DNA of 64,000 nucleotides from Helicobacter didelphidarum (GCF_003364195.1 NZ_NXLQ01000002.1:124001-188000), one strand, 5' to 3'; shown: positions 34,446 through 44,331, counted from the first letter of the stretch. Numbers and translations: made by a program. Notes: generated by a model not told the origin, from the sequence alone.

Positions 34446-36236
34446 ATGAAAAAATTACCATCGAGTTTCAAAATTTTATATTCTATTTTTGGTTTAATTT
34501 TCATTATTTTGATTACAAAACTCTATATTCTCGCAATCGCAAGACATGAATATTATGATAAACTTTCTCTTGAAAATACCATTAAAATAGAAACTCTTGT
34601 CCCAACACGAGGGCAGATTCTTGATAGAAATAATGAGCCTTTAGCAATCAACGAGTTGGGATTTAGTCTTGCATTACAAAATCGCCTTAAAGATAAGGAT
34701 TTGGAGCATGAGTTAGAATTTATTGGGACACATATTGTTGATGTAGATATTAGTGCATTGCGTGAAAAATATAAAAAGTTCAATAGTATTTATCGACGCA
34801 CACCCATTACTCTGTTTGAATTCATTCCATATGCACAAATGCAAGTGATTTATGCAACTATGTTGCAACATAGTAATATTGTGATTACACCAACCACCAA
34901 GAGATTCTACCCAAACAATACTGCTGCTTCGCATGTTATTGGTTATATTGGTGCAAGTGATATAAAAGATAGGGAAAATGAGCCTATTTCTAAGCATACT
35001 AAGATTATTGGCAAACAAGGTTTAGAAAAACAATACAATACGCTTTTACAAGGGCAATTGGGATATAAAAAAATACAAGTTAATAGTTATAATCAACAAC
35101 TTAAGCTCATTGAAGAAAATCAAGCTACTGGTAATAATGATATGAAAGCTACTCTTGATATTCGATTGCAAGAAACCCTAGATTCTGTTTTTGAGAATCG
35201 TGAGGGTGCTGCAATTATTCTTGATGTTCATAATGGTGAAATTTTGGCTGCTGGGAGCTATCCAGAATATAATATTAATGATTTTGTTGGTGGAATATCA
35301 CATGCAAAATATAAAGAATTATTAGAAAATCCTTATAAACCGCTCATTAATAAACTTATTAGTGGGCAATATCCCCCAGGATCTGTTATTAAAATGGGTA
35401 TGGCATTAGCATTTTTAGAGTTTGCTGATATTACAGAATCTACAATTATCAACACACCACCATATATTGAGATTAATAAGCACAAGTTTCGTGATTGGAA
35501 AGCCGGTGGACACGGTAGTGCTGATGTTTATAAGGCAATTCGTGAAAGTGTTGATGTGTATTTTTATAAACTTTCCCAAATTGCTGGTATTAACAATATT
35601 GCATTTGTAATGAATAAAATGGGATTTGGAGAAAAAACCGGGGTGGATTTACCTTATGAAAACTCTGGAATTTTTCCCACACCACAATGGAAGCTCAAGG
35701 CACTATCGCAACAATGGTTTGTAGGAGATACCATTCAAACATCTATTGGTCAGGGATCTTTTCTTGCAACACCTATGCAAGTTGCAAGATATACAGCACT
35801 CATTGCAAGCGGGAAACTCGTAATTCCTCATTTTGCAAAAGAATTAGGGGGGAAACCTGTGAATATTCCTCCGAAGGATGTTTTAACGAGTTTTGAAAAA
35901 TCAAAATTACCTGCATTACGACTTGGAATGTATCAAGTATGTTCAGAGCCATCTGGCACAGCTTATAGAGTCACGCAAGGGACAAAAGTTAAACTTGCTT
36001 GTAAAACAGGGACGGCACAAGTCGTTGGAATCTCGCAAGACACAATGAAGAGGATAAAAGAAACAGATATGGATTATTGGCATCGCTCACAAAGCTGGAT
36101 TACAGCATTTTTACCTTATGATAATCCAAAATATGCAATTACAATCCTCATAGAGCATGGAGGAGGTGGAGGAAGGGGTGGTCCATTACTTGTAAAACTT
36201 GCAAATGCAATGTATCATTTAGGGTATGTAAAGTGA
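34446..36236 (+). CDS. mrdA: Penicillin-binding protein 2 (peptidoglycan transpeptidase)
   Basis: A 596-residue elongation transpeptidase. A single N-terminal membrane helix (10-31) is followed by the pedestal starting with TLVPTRGQILDRN. The transpeptidase domain has the active-site SVIK (Ser313-Lys316 in YPPGSVIKMG), SVD in RESVDVYFYK at the SxN position, and KTGTAQ at 520. The length is normal for PBP2. It follows the MreD-like gene and ends in a GTGA overlap with a small membrane-peptide gene. Confidence 0.93.
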   Translation: MKKLPSSFKILYSIFGLIFIILITKLYILAIARHEYYDKLSLENTIKIETLVPTRGQILDRNNEPLAINELGFSLALQNRLKDKDLEHELEFIGTHIVDVDISALREKYKKFNSIYRRTPITLFEFIPYAQMQVIYATMLQHSNIVITPTTKRFYPNNTAASHVIGYIGASDIKDRENEPISKHTKIIGKQGLEKQYNTLLQGQLGYKKIQVNSYNQQLKLIEENQATGNNDMKATLDIRLQETLDSVFENREGAAIILDVHNGEILAAGSYPEYNINDFVGGISHAKYKELLENPYKPLINKLISGQYPPGSVIKMGMALAFLEFADITESTIINTPPYIEINKHKFRDWKAGGHGSADVYKAIRESVDVYFYKLSQIAGINNIAFVMNKMGFGEKTGVDLPYENSGIFPTPQWKLKALSQQWFVGDTIQTSIGQGSFLATPMQVARYTALIASGKLVIPHFAKELGGKPVNIPPKDVLTSFEKSKLPALRLGMYQVCSEPSGTAYRVTQGTKVKLACKTGTAQVVGISQDTMKRIKETDMDYWHRSQSWITAFLPYDNPKYAITILIEHGGGGGRGGPLLVKLANAMYHLGYVK

Positions 36237-36349
36237 GTGTAGCGATTACTAAATCCTTTTGTAAAAAATTAAAGAATCATATTGCCTTAGTTGTGATATT
36301 TTTCATTTTATTTTTCAAGCTATTGATTCTAAAAAATGCAAAAGAATAA
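36233..36349 (+). CDS. Small membrane peptide gene coupled to PBP2 (possibly a remnant)
   Basis: A GTG at 36233 overlaps the TGA of PBP2 (GTGA), the arrangement typical of coupled genes. The product of 38 residues has one membrane helix (HIALVVIFFILFFKLLIL). The same frame goes on after the TAA as a further 27 lysine-rich codons (NEKLKSQIQSKAKSGGN), so the TAA at 36347 may be a recent stop in a longer protein. I recognise no family. Confidence 0.4.
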   Translation: MSVAITKSFCKKLKNHIALVVIFFILFFKLLILKNAKE

Positions 36350-36704
36350 AATGAAAAACTTAAAAGTCAGATTCAATCCAAAGCAAAATCAGGGGGTAAC
36401 CAAAAAGAAACTTCAAAAAATTTGATAGAATAAACATGACCAAGACTATTTTGTAAAGGATACAGAAAGTGATGATGTAATCATACATAAGATTGTCATG
36501 AAACTTTGCTAAAAGTCATAAAAATAAGAAGTAGATATGCAATATATTATGAAAGATATATAGATTCTCTAATCTAAAGATACATCTAGCACCACCCAAG
36601 GATTTCTGTCATATTTGAGTCAATAAATTATAGCATTAGAATCTAGATATGAGCAAGAGTATTGTGAATTCTGATAACAGATTCTAATTAATATTGCACC
36701 ATGA
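36350..36704. other. Decayed region after PBP2
   Basis: About 350 bases with protein-like fragments in different frames: NEKLKSQIQSKAKSGGN from 36350 and DYFVKDTESDDVIIHKIVMK around 36435-36500. None has both a start and a length that make a gene. They look like the remains of one or more former genes, none of which I can name. Confidence 0.4.
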
Positions 36705-36724
36705 TAAAGGGCTTAAGCCCTTTA
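36705..36724. terminator. Palindromic hairpin downstream of the outer membrane protein gene
   Basis: A perfect 20-base palindrome (arms TAAAGGGCTT and AAGCCCTTTA) with a GC-rich core, unusual in this AT-rich sequence. It lies 42 bases past the end of the broken outer membrane protein gene on the minus strand and can act as a hairpin terminator in either direction, although no long T-run follows. Confidence 0.55.
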
Positions 36725-36765
36725 GAAGTTATAGACAATGTAGAGTTATAATAATTTACTTTATT

Positions 36766-37426
36766 TTAGAAAGTGAAAGAATATCCAAGTGATATTACAT
36801 ATGGATTAATATATAAACCAGACTTTTTATCATTTTTATTGTATATCCAGCGGCTAAAGTTTGGATTTTAGCTCCTAATTCTACTCTATGTCTGTTGGCA
36901 AATGTGGTAGATATACCTAACATTAATGGGGGATATTAAATCCATTATAATCAGTTAGCAATTTTAAACCATCGGCTATTATTTTGTCCGACAAAGTAGT
37001 AATACCATAACCTAAGCCAAACCCAGCAAATATAGCCATAGAAAATGAATCTGTATTAATGAAATTAAGCAGTAAGTCCATATTTGTAGCTATATTTTGA
37101 TATGTAGCAGAAATATCACCAAATCGCTGGAATTTTACAAGACCATCAAAATCATAAGTTACATATCCTCTCAAGCCTATTAGTGGAGTAAAGAACTGAT
37201 TCCAACCAAGTTTTACCCCCACATTAAAAGACCCTTTTGTTTCACTTGCAGCATCTACTTTTTTATTATTTTCATAACTAGATAACCCTAGAATACTTCC
37301 TCCAACTTGTGTACCAATGAAAAATCCACTCTTTTCACCGCTTTCGTCGCCAACACTTTCGCCCTCAGCATATCCATTGCTTACCAATAAAGCACTTAAT
37401 GCAACAATGCTCAAAAACCTCTTCAT
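36766..37426 (-). pseudogene. Helicobacter-type outer membrane protein, frameshifted in a C5 tract
   Basis: The frame from ATG 37426 (ribosome site AAAGGA) starts with a signal peptide (RFLSIVALSALLVSNGYA) and reads as a beta-barrel with GFFIGTQVGGSI, VGVKLGWNQFF and GFGLGYGI. It stops at 36923. In the next frame the barrel goes on without a break (GISTTFANRHRVELGAKIQT) to YVISLGYSFTF and a TAA at 36766, the terminal Phe pattern of Helicobacter outer membrane proteins. The shift lies in GGGGG at 36928-36932 (C5 in the gene); six or three C would restore the frame. Confidence 0.8.
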
Positions 37427-37771
37427 GAAATTCCTTTTAAAATAAATTTCCAATATTTATAATTTTTGAATTAAATTAAATACATTTTGAAAAAAATGTA
37501 ACAAAAAAGCGGTATAAATTTAGGATTCCAGAAAAATATATAATTTTTTCAGAATAAATACTTCAATTCTATTTTTAGTAAGACTATATTATCACTATAT
37601 TCTAAAATAAAATTTGTTGTCCAATAAATATCAAAGTAAAGAACTATAAAAGTTTATAAGATTTAAAAATATTGTTTGCAAAAAATTTAAAATAAAAAGG
37701 TGTAATTTAATAAATAGTTATTATAATTTAGAACAATCATTTCTTAGTTCAAGGCTATAAAAGGATTTCTT
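37427..37771. other. Divergent intergenic region between the porin-like and MFS genes
   Basis: About 345 bases without a gene. TATAAT at 37722-37727 is a likely -10 box for the MFS gene, 45 bases before its ATG. The rest is A/T-rich, as expected for promoter DNA. Confidence 0.45.
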
Positions 37772-39085
37772 ATGCAACAAGAAAGTAAACAAGATTCTCA
37801 ACAGGTTGTAAACAATATTCAAAATTCAATACAATTAAAAGGTTTGCAAAAATTTAAACTTATTTTTATTTTAGCATTTCTCTCTGCTATTGCACCACTT
37901 TCAATAGATATGTATCTCCCTGCATTGCCAAATGTTAGTAAAAGTTTTCAAGCAAGTGAGTTTTATACTCAACTCTCTTTAACGAGCTTTTTTCTTGCAT
38001 TTGCACTTGGACAATTACTCTATGGTCCATTAAGCGATATTTTTGGACGTAAAAAGCCTCTATACATTGGAATCTCACTTTTTATCCTCTCTAGCATTGG
38101 TTGTGTATTGGTAGATTCTATTTCTATTTTTATTATTCTTCGTTTTTTAGAGGCACTTGGTGGGTGTGCTGGTGTAGTTATTGCACGAGCTATTGTTAAT
38201 GATCGATTTGATATAAAAGACGCAAGTGGAGTATTTGCACTCATGATGGTGGTATCATCTCTAGCACCTATGCTTTCACCATCTTTTGGTTCTATGCTTT
38301 TAAATTTTTTTTCATGGCATAGTATCTTTGCAACACTTTTTCTCTGTGGTATTATTTTACTTCTATTAGTATTTTTTAGTCTTGAAGAATCAGCACCAAA
38401 TTTTAAAAACAATATAACTACAAAGCATAATTTGGCTACATCACATACAAAAACTTTACAAACCTACAAACGAATCTTGCAAGAAAAAATATTCATGATA
38501 TATGTTATATCAGGATCATTTGCAATGGCAGCTATGTATGCTTATATTACAGGTTCTTCATTTGTATATATGAATATTTTTGGATTAGATAAAAATGCTT
38601 ACAGCATAGTATTTGCACTCAATGCTTTAAGTTTTGTAGTATGTGCAAATATTAATGCAAAAATTGTGCAAAAGATTCCACCACAACATATTATCTCAAA
38701 AGCATTTATCGCTATGCTGATTTTTAGTATTATCCTTGTGGTTGCAGGAATCTTAAATTACACATCTCCTATCGAATCAACAGTATCAATGTCATGGTTT
38801 CATTGGAGATTCCTTATCTTTGAAATAGCTATGTTAAGCACAATTTCAATGCTTGGATTTATTTTACCCAATCTTACTACTCTTGCCATGGCACGATTTA
38901 AAGATTGTTCTGGTAGTGCATCTGCGGTGCTTGGAACGATACAATTTGGAATGGCTGGTATCATATCATTTCTTGTTGGTGCTTTCCATGCAAATACTCC
39001 CATATTCCTTGCATGTATAATGTTTTCAACTGTATCATGTGGGGTTCTTTTATATTTTTCTTTTGCTAAGGAAAAGTGGATTTAA
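37772..39085 (+). CDS. MFS drug-resistance transporter, Bcr/CflA family
   Basis: A 437-residue exporter with twelve membrane helices. Family marks: SIDMYLPALP in helix 1 (the D-x-Y-L-P-A-x-P pattern of Bcr/CflA) and GQLLYGPLSDIFGRKKPLYIG between helices 2 and 3. The first 28 residues are Gln/Ser-rich and cytoplasmic. The family exports bicyclomycin, chloramphenicol-like drugs or other small molecules by proton antiport; the substrate here is unknown. AAAGGA precedes the ATG. Confidence 0.88.
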   Translation: MQQESKQDSQQVVNNIQNSIQLKGLQKFKLIFILAFLSAIAPLSIDMYLPALPNVSKSFQASEFYTQLSLTSFFLAFALGQLLYGPLSDIFGRKKPLYIGISLFILSSIGCVLVDSISIFIILRFLEALGGCAGVVIARAIVNDRFDIKDASGVFALMMVVSSLAPMLSPSFGSMLLNFFSWHSIFATLFLCGIILLLLVFFSLEESAPNFKNNITTKHNLATSHTKTLQTYKRILQEKIFMIYVISGSFAMAAMYAYITGSSFVYMNIFGLDKNAYSIVFALNALSFVVCANINAKIVQKIPPQHIISKAFIAMLIFSIILVVAGILNYTSPIESTVSMSWFHWRFLIFEIAMLSTISMLGFILPNLTTLAMARFKDCSGSASAVLGTIQFGMAGIISFLVGAFHANTPIFLACIMFSTVSCGVLLYFSFAKEKWI

Positions 39086-39514
39086 CAAATAATGATGCTT
39101 GAAATCTATCTTTCATGTCAATAAAAAAGATTCTATTGATTTTATACAATCTCTATTTGTCATAATTGCTTTATTTTAAGAGTCTTATGTTCAATTCATA
39201 AATGTTTTATTTCTTCCTAGAATTTATTTAATAAATTTAAAGAAAGAAAACTACATAATTATTCTCTCTGACAGAGAACATCGATAATGAAAATATTAAT
39301 AAAGTTTTTGGCTATTCTATGCTTCTGTAATATTTTATTCTCAAATTAAATTTCGATAATAAACTTCTGCTATTAAGTTTTATAAAATAATATCAAGGAA
39401 TACAATCCTATGCATTCACCTGTATCATTTGTATGATACCGCCACGAATATTATTGTATTGCAATACATAAGATAAAATCTTAAAATAATTTAAAATTCT
39501 ATAAGAGACATTGC
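39086..39514. other. Intergenic region with a signal-peptide remnant and a hairpin
   Basis: About 430 bases. At 39287-39349 a 20-codon frame reads MKILIKFLAILCFCNILFSN and stops, which looks like the severed signal peptide of a lost exported protein. At 39422-39439 GTATCAT and ATGATAC form a stem around TTGT, and ATTGTATTGCAATACAT follows. No intact gene is present. Confidence 0.4.
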
Positions 39515-40465
39515 CTACAACCTTTCTGCAATTGTTGTAGCTATCACATAAGAATCATTCATAGATAAGCCAATTGAACCACCATTCTTAAATAAAATAT
39601 CTCCAACAACAAAAAGGTTAGATATATTGCTTTCTTTGTGTTCATTGCAGAGTGCACAACCATTAGAATCTACTTGAATACCACATTTTTTTAAAAAATC
39701 CACAGGAGCAACACCACCTATGGCATAAACAATTCTGTCAAATACCTGAGTACTTTCATCACTAAAAGTAACCTTTAATTGTGAATTATCATCAACGACT
39801 GATATAATATCAATTCCAAATTTCGATTCCAATCCATTTTGCAAACTCTTTTCAAGCTCTCTTGCATTTTCATCATTAATGCGTGTAAATTCTTTGCGTC
39901 TATAATTGAGTGTAGTTGTTGCCATACCTGCAAGATGAATAGCATATTCCACAGCAGAATTCCCGCCGCCAACAACAAGAATTTTCTCTCCTGCAACACA
40001 ATCATTTATATTAAAATTAATCTTCTTTCTTAAGCTCATTGGTAATGGGTAGCTTGGTTTGTTAGGTTTCCCCATTTTACCAATACCTACAATAGCAAAT
40101 TGCGATTGAAAAACATCGTTGTTTGTTGTACGTGTAATAAATGAGTTATTCTCCTTGCTGATTCTATCTACTTCATGATTATAAAAGACTTCGATATTAT
40201 TTTCTTTCAAAAGATTCATAAAAAGTTCGATTGTTGCTTCTTTATTGCTATCTGTAAATGGAATATGTCCCTTCAAATCTACAACCTGCCCTTTATAATC
40301 CTTATCCACACGTTTTCCTGCTTTATAATATTCGCGAATCATTGCCAAAATACCATCTGTTTTTTCCAAAAGAGCAACTTTCTTAACACCCATTTTGACA
40401 CATTCAATCGCACTAGAAATTCCACCAGGACCTGCACCAGCTATTACAACATCATATTTTTGCAT
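39515..40465 (-). CDS. fqrB: Flavodoxin:quinone reductase FqrB-like flavoprotein (TrxR2 family)
   Basis: A 316-residue two-dinucleotide-fold flavoenzyme. The FAD site is VVIAGAGPGGISS, the NADPH site VVGGGNSAVEYA, and the end VVGDILFKNGGSI carries the second FAD contact. The redox CxxC of true thioredoxin reductase is missing. Large stretches (YKAGKRVDKDYKGQVV, LKGHIPF, YAIGG) match H. pylori HP1164, shown to be an NADPH:flavodoxin oxidoreductase, as I recall it. It therefore links NADPH and flavodoxin, with pyruvate oxidoreductase as partner. It shares TAATG with ccoS upstream. Confidence 0.88.
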   Translation of the reverse strand: MQKYDVVIAGAGPGGISSAIECVKMGVKKVALLEKTDGILAMIREYYKAGKRVDKDYKGQVVDLKGHIPFTDSNKEATIELFMNLLKENNIEVFYNHEVDRISKENNSFITRTTNNDVFQSQFAIVGIGKMGKPNKPSYPLPMSLRKKINFNINDCVAGEKILVVGGGNSAVEYAIHLAGMATTTLNYRRKEFTRINDENARELEKSLQNGLESKFGIDIISVVDDNSQLKVTFSDESTQVFDRIVYAIGGVAPVDFLKKCGIQVDSNGCALCNEHKESNISNLFVVGDILFKNGGSIGLSMNDSYVIATTIAERL

Positions 40466-40662
40466 TATATTTTCCTTTCTTTGTGTTTATCTTGTTTTGA
40501 AAGATTATTTAAATCCTCAATACTATCAAATAATACACCTCTCATCATTTTTTCTTTATCGTCAAATTGTCCGTTTTTTAGTCCCCATAAGAATGCTATC
40601 AATCCGATACAACCTATTGTTAAAGAGGCACCTAACATCAACATAACAACCCAACTACTCAT
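40465..40662 (-). CDS. ccoS: cbb3-type cytochrome oxidase assembly protein CcoS
   Basis: A 65-residue protein: one membrane helix followed by the family signature FLWGLKNGQFDDKEKMMRG and the closing VLFDSIEDLN. CcoS is needed to insert heme and copper into CcoN. ATG 40662 is chosen because GGAA lies just upstream; in-frame starts at 40719 and 40674 have no ribosome site. Its TAA overlaps the fqrB ATG (TAATG). The same neighbours occur in H. pylori (HP1163-HP1164). Confidence 0.88.
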   Translation of the reverse strand: MSSWVVMLMLGASLTIGCIGLIAFLWGLKNGQFDDKEKMMRGVLFDSIEDLNNLSKQDKHKERKI

Positions 40663-40835
40663 GTTTGTTTCCATTAAGAAATAATATATTATATAGTAAG
40701 AAATGCGATTTGTGACCATATTTCTTTCAAAAAATAATTTATTATTGTTGTGTGAAAAATCTTTACAAATAACAAGAAACTAAGAATCTTTTTAGATATA
40801 TTTTTTAAGAATTGATAGATTCTACGCTTAACCTG

Positions 40836-41984
40836 TCAATTTGTTGCAATCTGGTAACCCTTTTCTTTAATAAATTCAATTTTATGTCGCAACAATAATA
40901 CACTTAATTCTTTCTTTAATCCTTTTTTACTCATAGAAAGTTTTCTTGCGTTATCATCATTTACACAAAAATACTTTCCGCACTCATTTTGCATCTTAAT
41001 TTCTCGTAACAATCCCTCAGAATCTCGCTCGAGAATAAAATCAAGCTTTCCATCTTTTCTCACTTTTGTAACCTTTACTCTATACTCTGTGTTTGTGTGC
41101 AATTTTGCAGTAAGCGTATTATAATAAACAATACCCTGATAATAATGAGGTATTGCAACACACAAAACACCTAATGGGGATTCTGAAATGCTCCACACTT
41201 GTAATCTCTGATGAAGTAACTTGGGATTTCTACATGGCTTTATAAGAGGACTAATATCTTTCTTTGCAATAAGTCGATGTTGTTTATCACGAGTAATCCT
41301 CACAACAATAAAATCCCCAATGTGATATTTATGAGGAATATTTGTAGGCATAAAAATATCTTTAGGTAACCCCATATCTAAAAAAATTCCATATTCATTT
41401 TTATCTTTTATACATAAACGCACGATTTGATTTATCATTGCATGGGGCTTTTGTGTAGTTGCAACTATTCTATCATCAGAATCTGTAAAAAGAAAAACCT
41501 CAAGAATATCACCTATATGCTCGTCTCCCTTCAGATATATATTTGGCAATAATACAGAATCTTTAGAAAAACAAATATCTGTAAAAGATTCTCTCTTTTT
41601 TGTAGAATAATTGTGTTTATAATCTCTTTGAGTATTATCTTGTCTATCGCTATATTCTTGCATACCTTTTCTAGAATCTAATGATTCAATAAGATAAACA
41701 CCATGTTCTGTTCGCCTTGCAATAGAGAGTTTCACCCAAGTGCCGATATATTTATAAAGTGTATTTTGCTGTTTATGCTCTTCATAAAGAACACATTTTT
41801 GTAATTGAGATTGTTTGCGAGATTCTTGTATCTTTTGGGTAGTATGAGAATTTTTAGTATATTTGCACAAGAGAATCTCCTCTAAAAGTTTATTGCATAA
41901 TTTTATCTTCTTATTTTGAAATTTCTTTAAAAAATTCTGAATTATCTTCGATAAATAACCTAAATAAAATTTTACTTTCAACAA
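40836..41984 (-). CDS. CvfB-family S1 RNA-binding protein
   Basis: A 382-residue protein. The CvfB pattern is clear from about residue 75: KYIGTWVKLSIARRTEHGVYL, VLLPNIYLKGDEHIGDILEV, DDRIVATTQKP, IFLDMGLPKDIFMP and the winged-helix-like C-terminus (LSMSKKGLKKELSVLLL). CvfB proteins hold S1 domains, bind RNA and affect virulence gene expression in Gram-positives; the role here is unknown. The first 75 residues are Lys/Gln-rich and not part of the family. The start is uncertain: the frame is open to a TTG at 41984 with only a weak ribosome site. Confidence 0.78.
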   Translation of the reverse strand: MLKVKFYLGYLSKIIQNFLKKFQNKKIKLCNKLLEEILLCKYTKNSHTTQKIQESRKQSQLQKCVLYEEHKQQNTLYKYIGTWVKLSIARRTEHGVYLIESLDSRKGMQEYSDRQDNTQRDYKHNYSTKKRESFTDICFSKDSVLLPNIYLKGDEHIGDILEVFLFTDSDDRIVATTQKPHAMINQIVRLCIKDKNEYGIFLDMGLPKDIFMPTNIPHKYHIGDFIVVRITRDKQHRLIAKKDISPLIKPCRNPKLLHQRLQVWSISESPLGVLCVAIPHYYQGIVYYNTLTAKLHTNTEYRVKVTKVRKDGKLDFILERDSEGLLREIKMQNECGKYFCVNDDNARKLSMSKKGLKKELSVLLLRHKIEFIKEKGYQIATN

Positions 41985-42095
41985 AGTCTTTGAGTTATTT
42001 TAGTTACTTAGGACATTCTATTAATTCATATATAAAATAGATTCTAAACGATATTCTTTGCTATAATTGCTAAACTGCGTAAGGAATAAATAGAA

Positions 42096-43172
42096 ATGCA
42101 ACAATACATATATATGTCAATATTCTTTTTTTACATGTTTCAACTTGCAATAGCACAAACAACACTCTCCAAAGAGATATTATTGCATAAAATTCAAAAT
42201 ATTTATATGCAAGATTCTACTATATATAATATTAAATCTCAAAATTCAAAACTCCAATGTATGCTCTCAAAAAATGAACGCGAAAACGCGATACTTGATA
42301 CTTCAAGTGCTATTTATCCTTACTATAACATGCTTTTAGAAGTCAATAGAAATGATATACAATCGTCAAAAATTTCACAAGATTTACTCATGAATGCCGT
42401 TAGGAATAGAGAATCTCTTGCTATGCTACTTGCATTGCAACTTTATTTTAGCAAACGATGTGAAAGATGCGAACGCGTAAGAGATATAAGTTATTTTGGA
42501 TATTACTATACCAAAGATTTTGATATGAATAAAATTCTTTCAACAGAAGGCGGAGACTTTTATCGTTCTTATGTTTTAAATGGTGAGGCATTCTTATGCA
42601 ATGCATTGGAACAAAATGATCCCAGAGATTTTCTTATGGCATACGCAAATTTTATGCTTGCTGGACTACATACACGTGCGATTAACGCACTTTTACATGG
42701 AATCAAAACCACGAATGACAATGCCTTATTTGCAACTTTTAAGTTTTTAACTTCAAATGATTTCATTATGACAAATAATTTGTATGGAGTTTATCTGCTC
42801 AATTTACTTTCCATTCAAGATAACTCTAATGTTTTTGGTAATATTCTTTCATTAAGACATTTTAAGAATCTAAAGGTATTAGAGAATCATGCACCTTATA
42901 ATTATATTCTCACTAGCACAATGATTCGTGATATAAATATGGGACGCGTGCTTTCTCCCTTTCATAAGCTTACAACACATGCGACTCTTCATGAGTTTTA
43001 TGATAAAAAAAGACATTATGAAAATGAAATACAAAATGTAAATCTTAGAATCTTACAAAATGCCAATACAAAAGAATGTTATGAATACTATCAGATTTTA
43101 CAATTAAAACAAAAATTACAGAGAGTTACACAATATCCATATGCTACAACTTATATGAAGGAATTGAAATAA
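42096..43172 (+). CDS. Exported hypothetical protein, alpha-helical
   Basis: A 358-residue protein with an N-terminal signal (MSIFFFYMFQLAIAQ). The mature part is helical, with an RCERCERVRD cysteine pair near residue 128 and a repeated Ala/Leu-rich pattern (LLMNAVRNRESLAMLLALQLYF, FLMAYANFMLAGLHTRAINALL) that suggests TPR- or Sel1-like helical repeats. I do not recognise a named family. AAGGAA precedes the ATG. It is divergent from the cvfB-like gene and followed after 130 bases by a YhcH-type gene. Confidence 0.65.
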   Translation: MQQYIYMSIFFFYMFQLAIAQTTLSKEILLHKIQNIYMQDSTIYNIKSQNSKLQCMLSKNERENAILDTSSAIYPYYNMLLEVNRNDIQSSKISQDLLMNAVRNRESLAMLLALQLYFSKRCERCERVRDISYFGYYYTKDFDMNKILSTEGGDFYRSYVLNGEAFLCNALEQNDPRDFLMAYANFMLAGLHTRAINALLHGIKTTNDNALFATFKFLTSNDFIMTNNLYGVYLLNLLSIQDNSNVFGNILSLRHFKNLKVLENHAPYNYILTSTMIRDINMGRVLSPFHKLTTHATLHEFYDKKRHYENEIQNVNLRILQNANTKECYEYYQILQLKQKLQRVTQYPYATTYMKELK

Positions 43173-43301
43173 AATTATGCTATTACTAAGATTCTCAATA
43201 ACTTCTGTATTTGTTTGAATTTTATATATCTTTTAAGCAAACTAAAGCTATTTTATGATATAATAAGTATTTAACAAAGTTTCTTTCTTTGTGGGGATAA
43301 T

Positions 43302-43799
43302 ATGGCGATTGTTACAACGCTTGAAAATTTTAAGGGTGCATTGTTGCAAAAAGATCCATTACATGGGGTATATAATTTCTTACAATCTTGTATGGATGGG
43401 CAATATGATAAAAAATCCTTTAAAACAAACAAACATATTGATTTAAGTAATGGAATCTTTGCTATTCTACAAACCTATTCACTTAAACCTTTTAAACAAG
43501 CTTTTTTTGAGACACATAAGAAATATATTGATTTTCAGCTCACAATTAAGCACAATGAATGTTTTATGATAGGTGATTGTAAAAATTTTACGATACAAAA
43601 TTCCTACGATGCTTCAAAAGATTTAATTGTCTATAAAGCACAAAAATGCAATAAAATCTTATCTTATCCATCTTGTTTATGTATTTTTTTTCCAAATGAT
43701 GTGCATGCTGGTGGTTTAAATGATAAAGCATTTCAATATAAGAAAGTGTATAAAGTTGTTGTAAAAGTTCCTGTCGAGATAATTAAAATTTCTTTGTAA
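43302..43799 (+). CDS. YhcH/YjgK/YiaL family cupin-like protein
   Basis: A 165-residue protein of the family that includes EbgC, YiaL and NanQ. It shows FFETHKKYIDFQLTI, a GDCKNF segment at the metal-binding beta-strands, and FFPNDVHAGG with the conserved His and Asp, closing with KVVVKVP. Some members are anomerases for sialic acid or other sugars. No sugar gene lies near. GGGGA precedes the ATG. The DUF2147 gene follows by 13 bases. Confidence 0.8.
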   Translation: MAIVTTLENFKGALLQKDPLHGVYNFLQSCMDGQYDKKSFKTNKHIDLSNGIFAILQTYSLKPFKQAFFETHKKYIDFQLTIKHNECFMIGDCKNFTIQNSYDASKDLIVYKAQKCNKILSYPSCLCIFFPNDVHAGGLNDKAFQYKKVYKVVVKVPVEIIKISL

Positions 43800-43812
43800 T
43801 TAGGGGTATTAC

Positions 43813-44331
43813 ATGTTAAATTTTATCAATAAAAAAATATTCTTTTTATATACTTGGGTATTAGCTTCAAGTATAACTTATGGGATTGAGGGAATATACC
43901 TTACCCACAAGGGTACAGAGGGCGGACAAAGCATTGTTGAAATATTTCAGTATAACAATGTTTATTATATCTATGGTTTAAAAAATTTGGAGGCAGATCC
44001 TCTAAAGGATACTTGCAATAAAAATGCTGATTTACGCAATCGCACAAGTGTTGGCAATGTTTGGGCATATGGTTACAAAAAAAATGGTAAGGGACATTTT
44101 GTCGATGGAATTATTTATAACTTCAACAATTGCAAGTTTTACTATGGAAAGATTATTGTAAAAGATCATAATACAATAGAATTCGTTGGGGCACTCGATA
44201 AGTATTATATGCTACATCGTGGATATACTTGGCGTTTATTAGATGAAAAAGAACGATTGCAATACGAACAATATCGTATTCCCCTTACCGATCTTTTAAA
44301 AACAGCAGAAGATACAATGCGTAGTAAATAA
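43813..44331 (+). CDS. DUF2147 exported protein
   Basis: A 172-residue exported protein. After a signal peptide (about 1-24) the DUF2147 pattern is visible: GIYLTHKGTEGGQSIVEIFQ, then the DPLKDTCNKNADLRNRTSVG loop, YGYKKNGKGHFVDG, and GKIYYG-like strands. The family is a beta-barrel thought to lie in the periplasm; its function is unknown. The arrangement is normal and the length typical. It starts 13 bases after the YhcH-like gene. Confidence 0.78.
   Translation: MLNFINKKIFFLYTWVLASSITYGIEGIYLTHKGTEGGQSIVEIFQYNNVYYIYGLKNLEADPLKDTCNKNADLRNRTSVGNVWAYGYKKNGKGHFVDGIIYNFNNCKFYYGKIIVKDHNTIEFVGALDKYYMLHRGYTWRLLDEKERLQYEQYRIPLTDLLKTAEDTMRSK

Noticed and set aside
36928-36932. Reading the outer membrane protein gene as an intact 176-residue protein
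   Set aside because: The family C-terminus with terminal Phe is present in the next frame, so the short form is a frameshift product.
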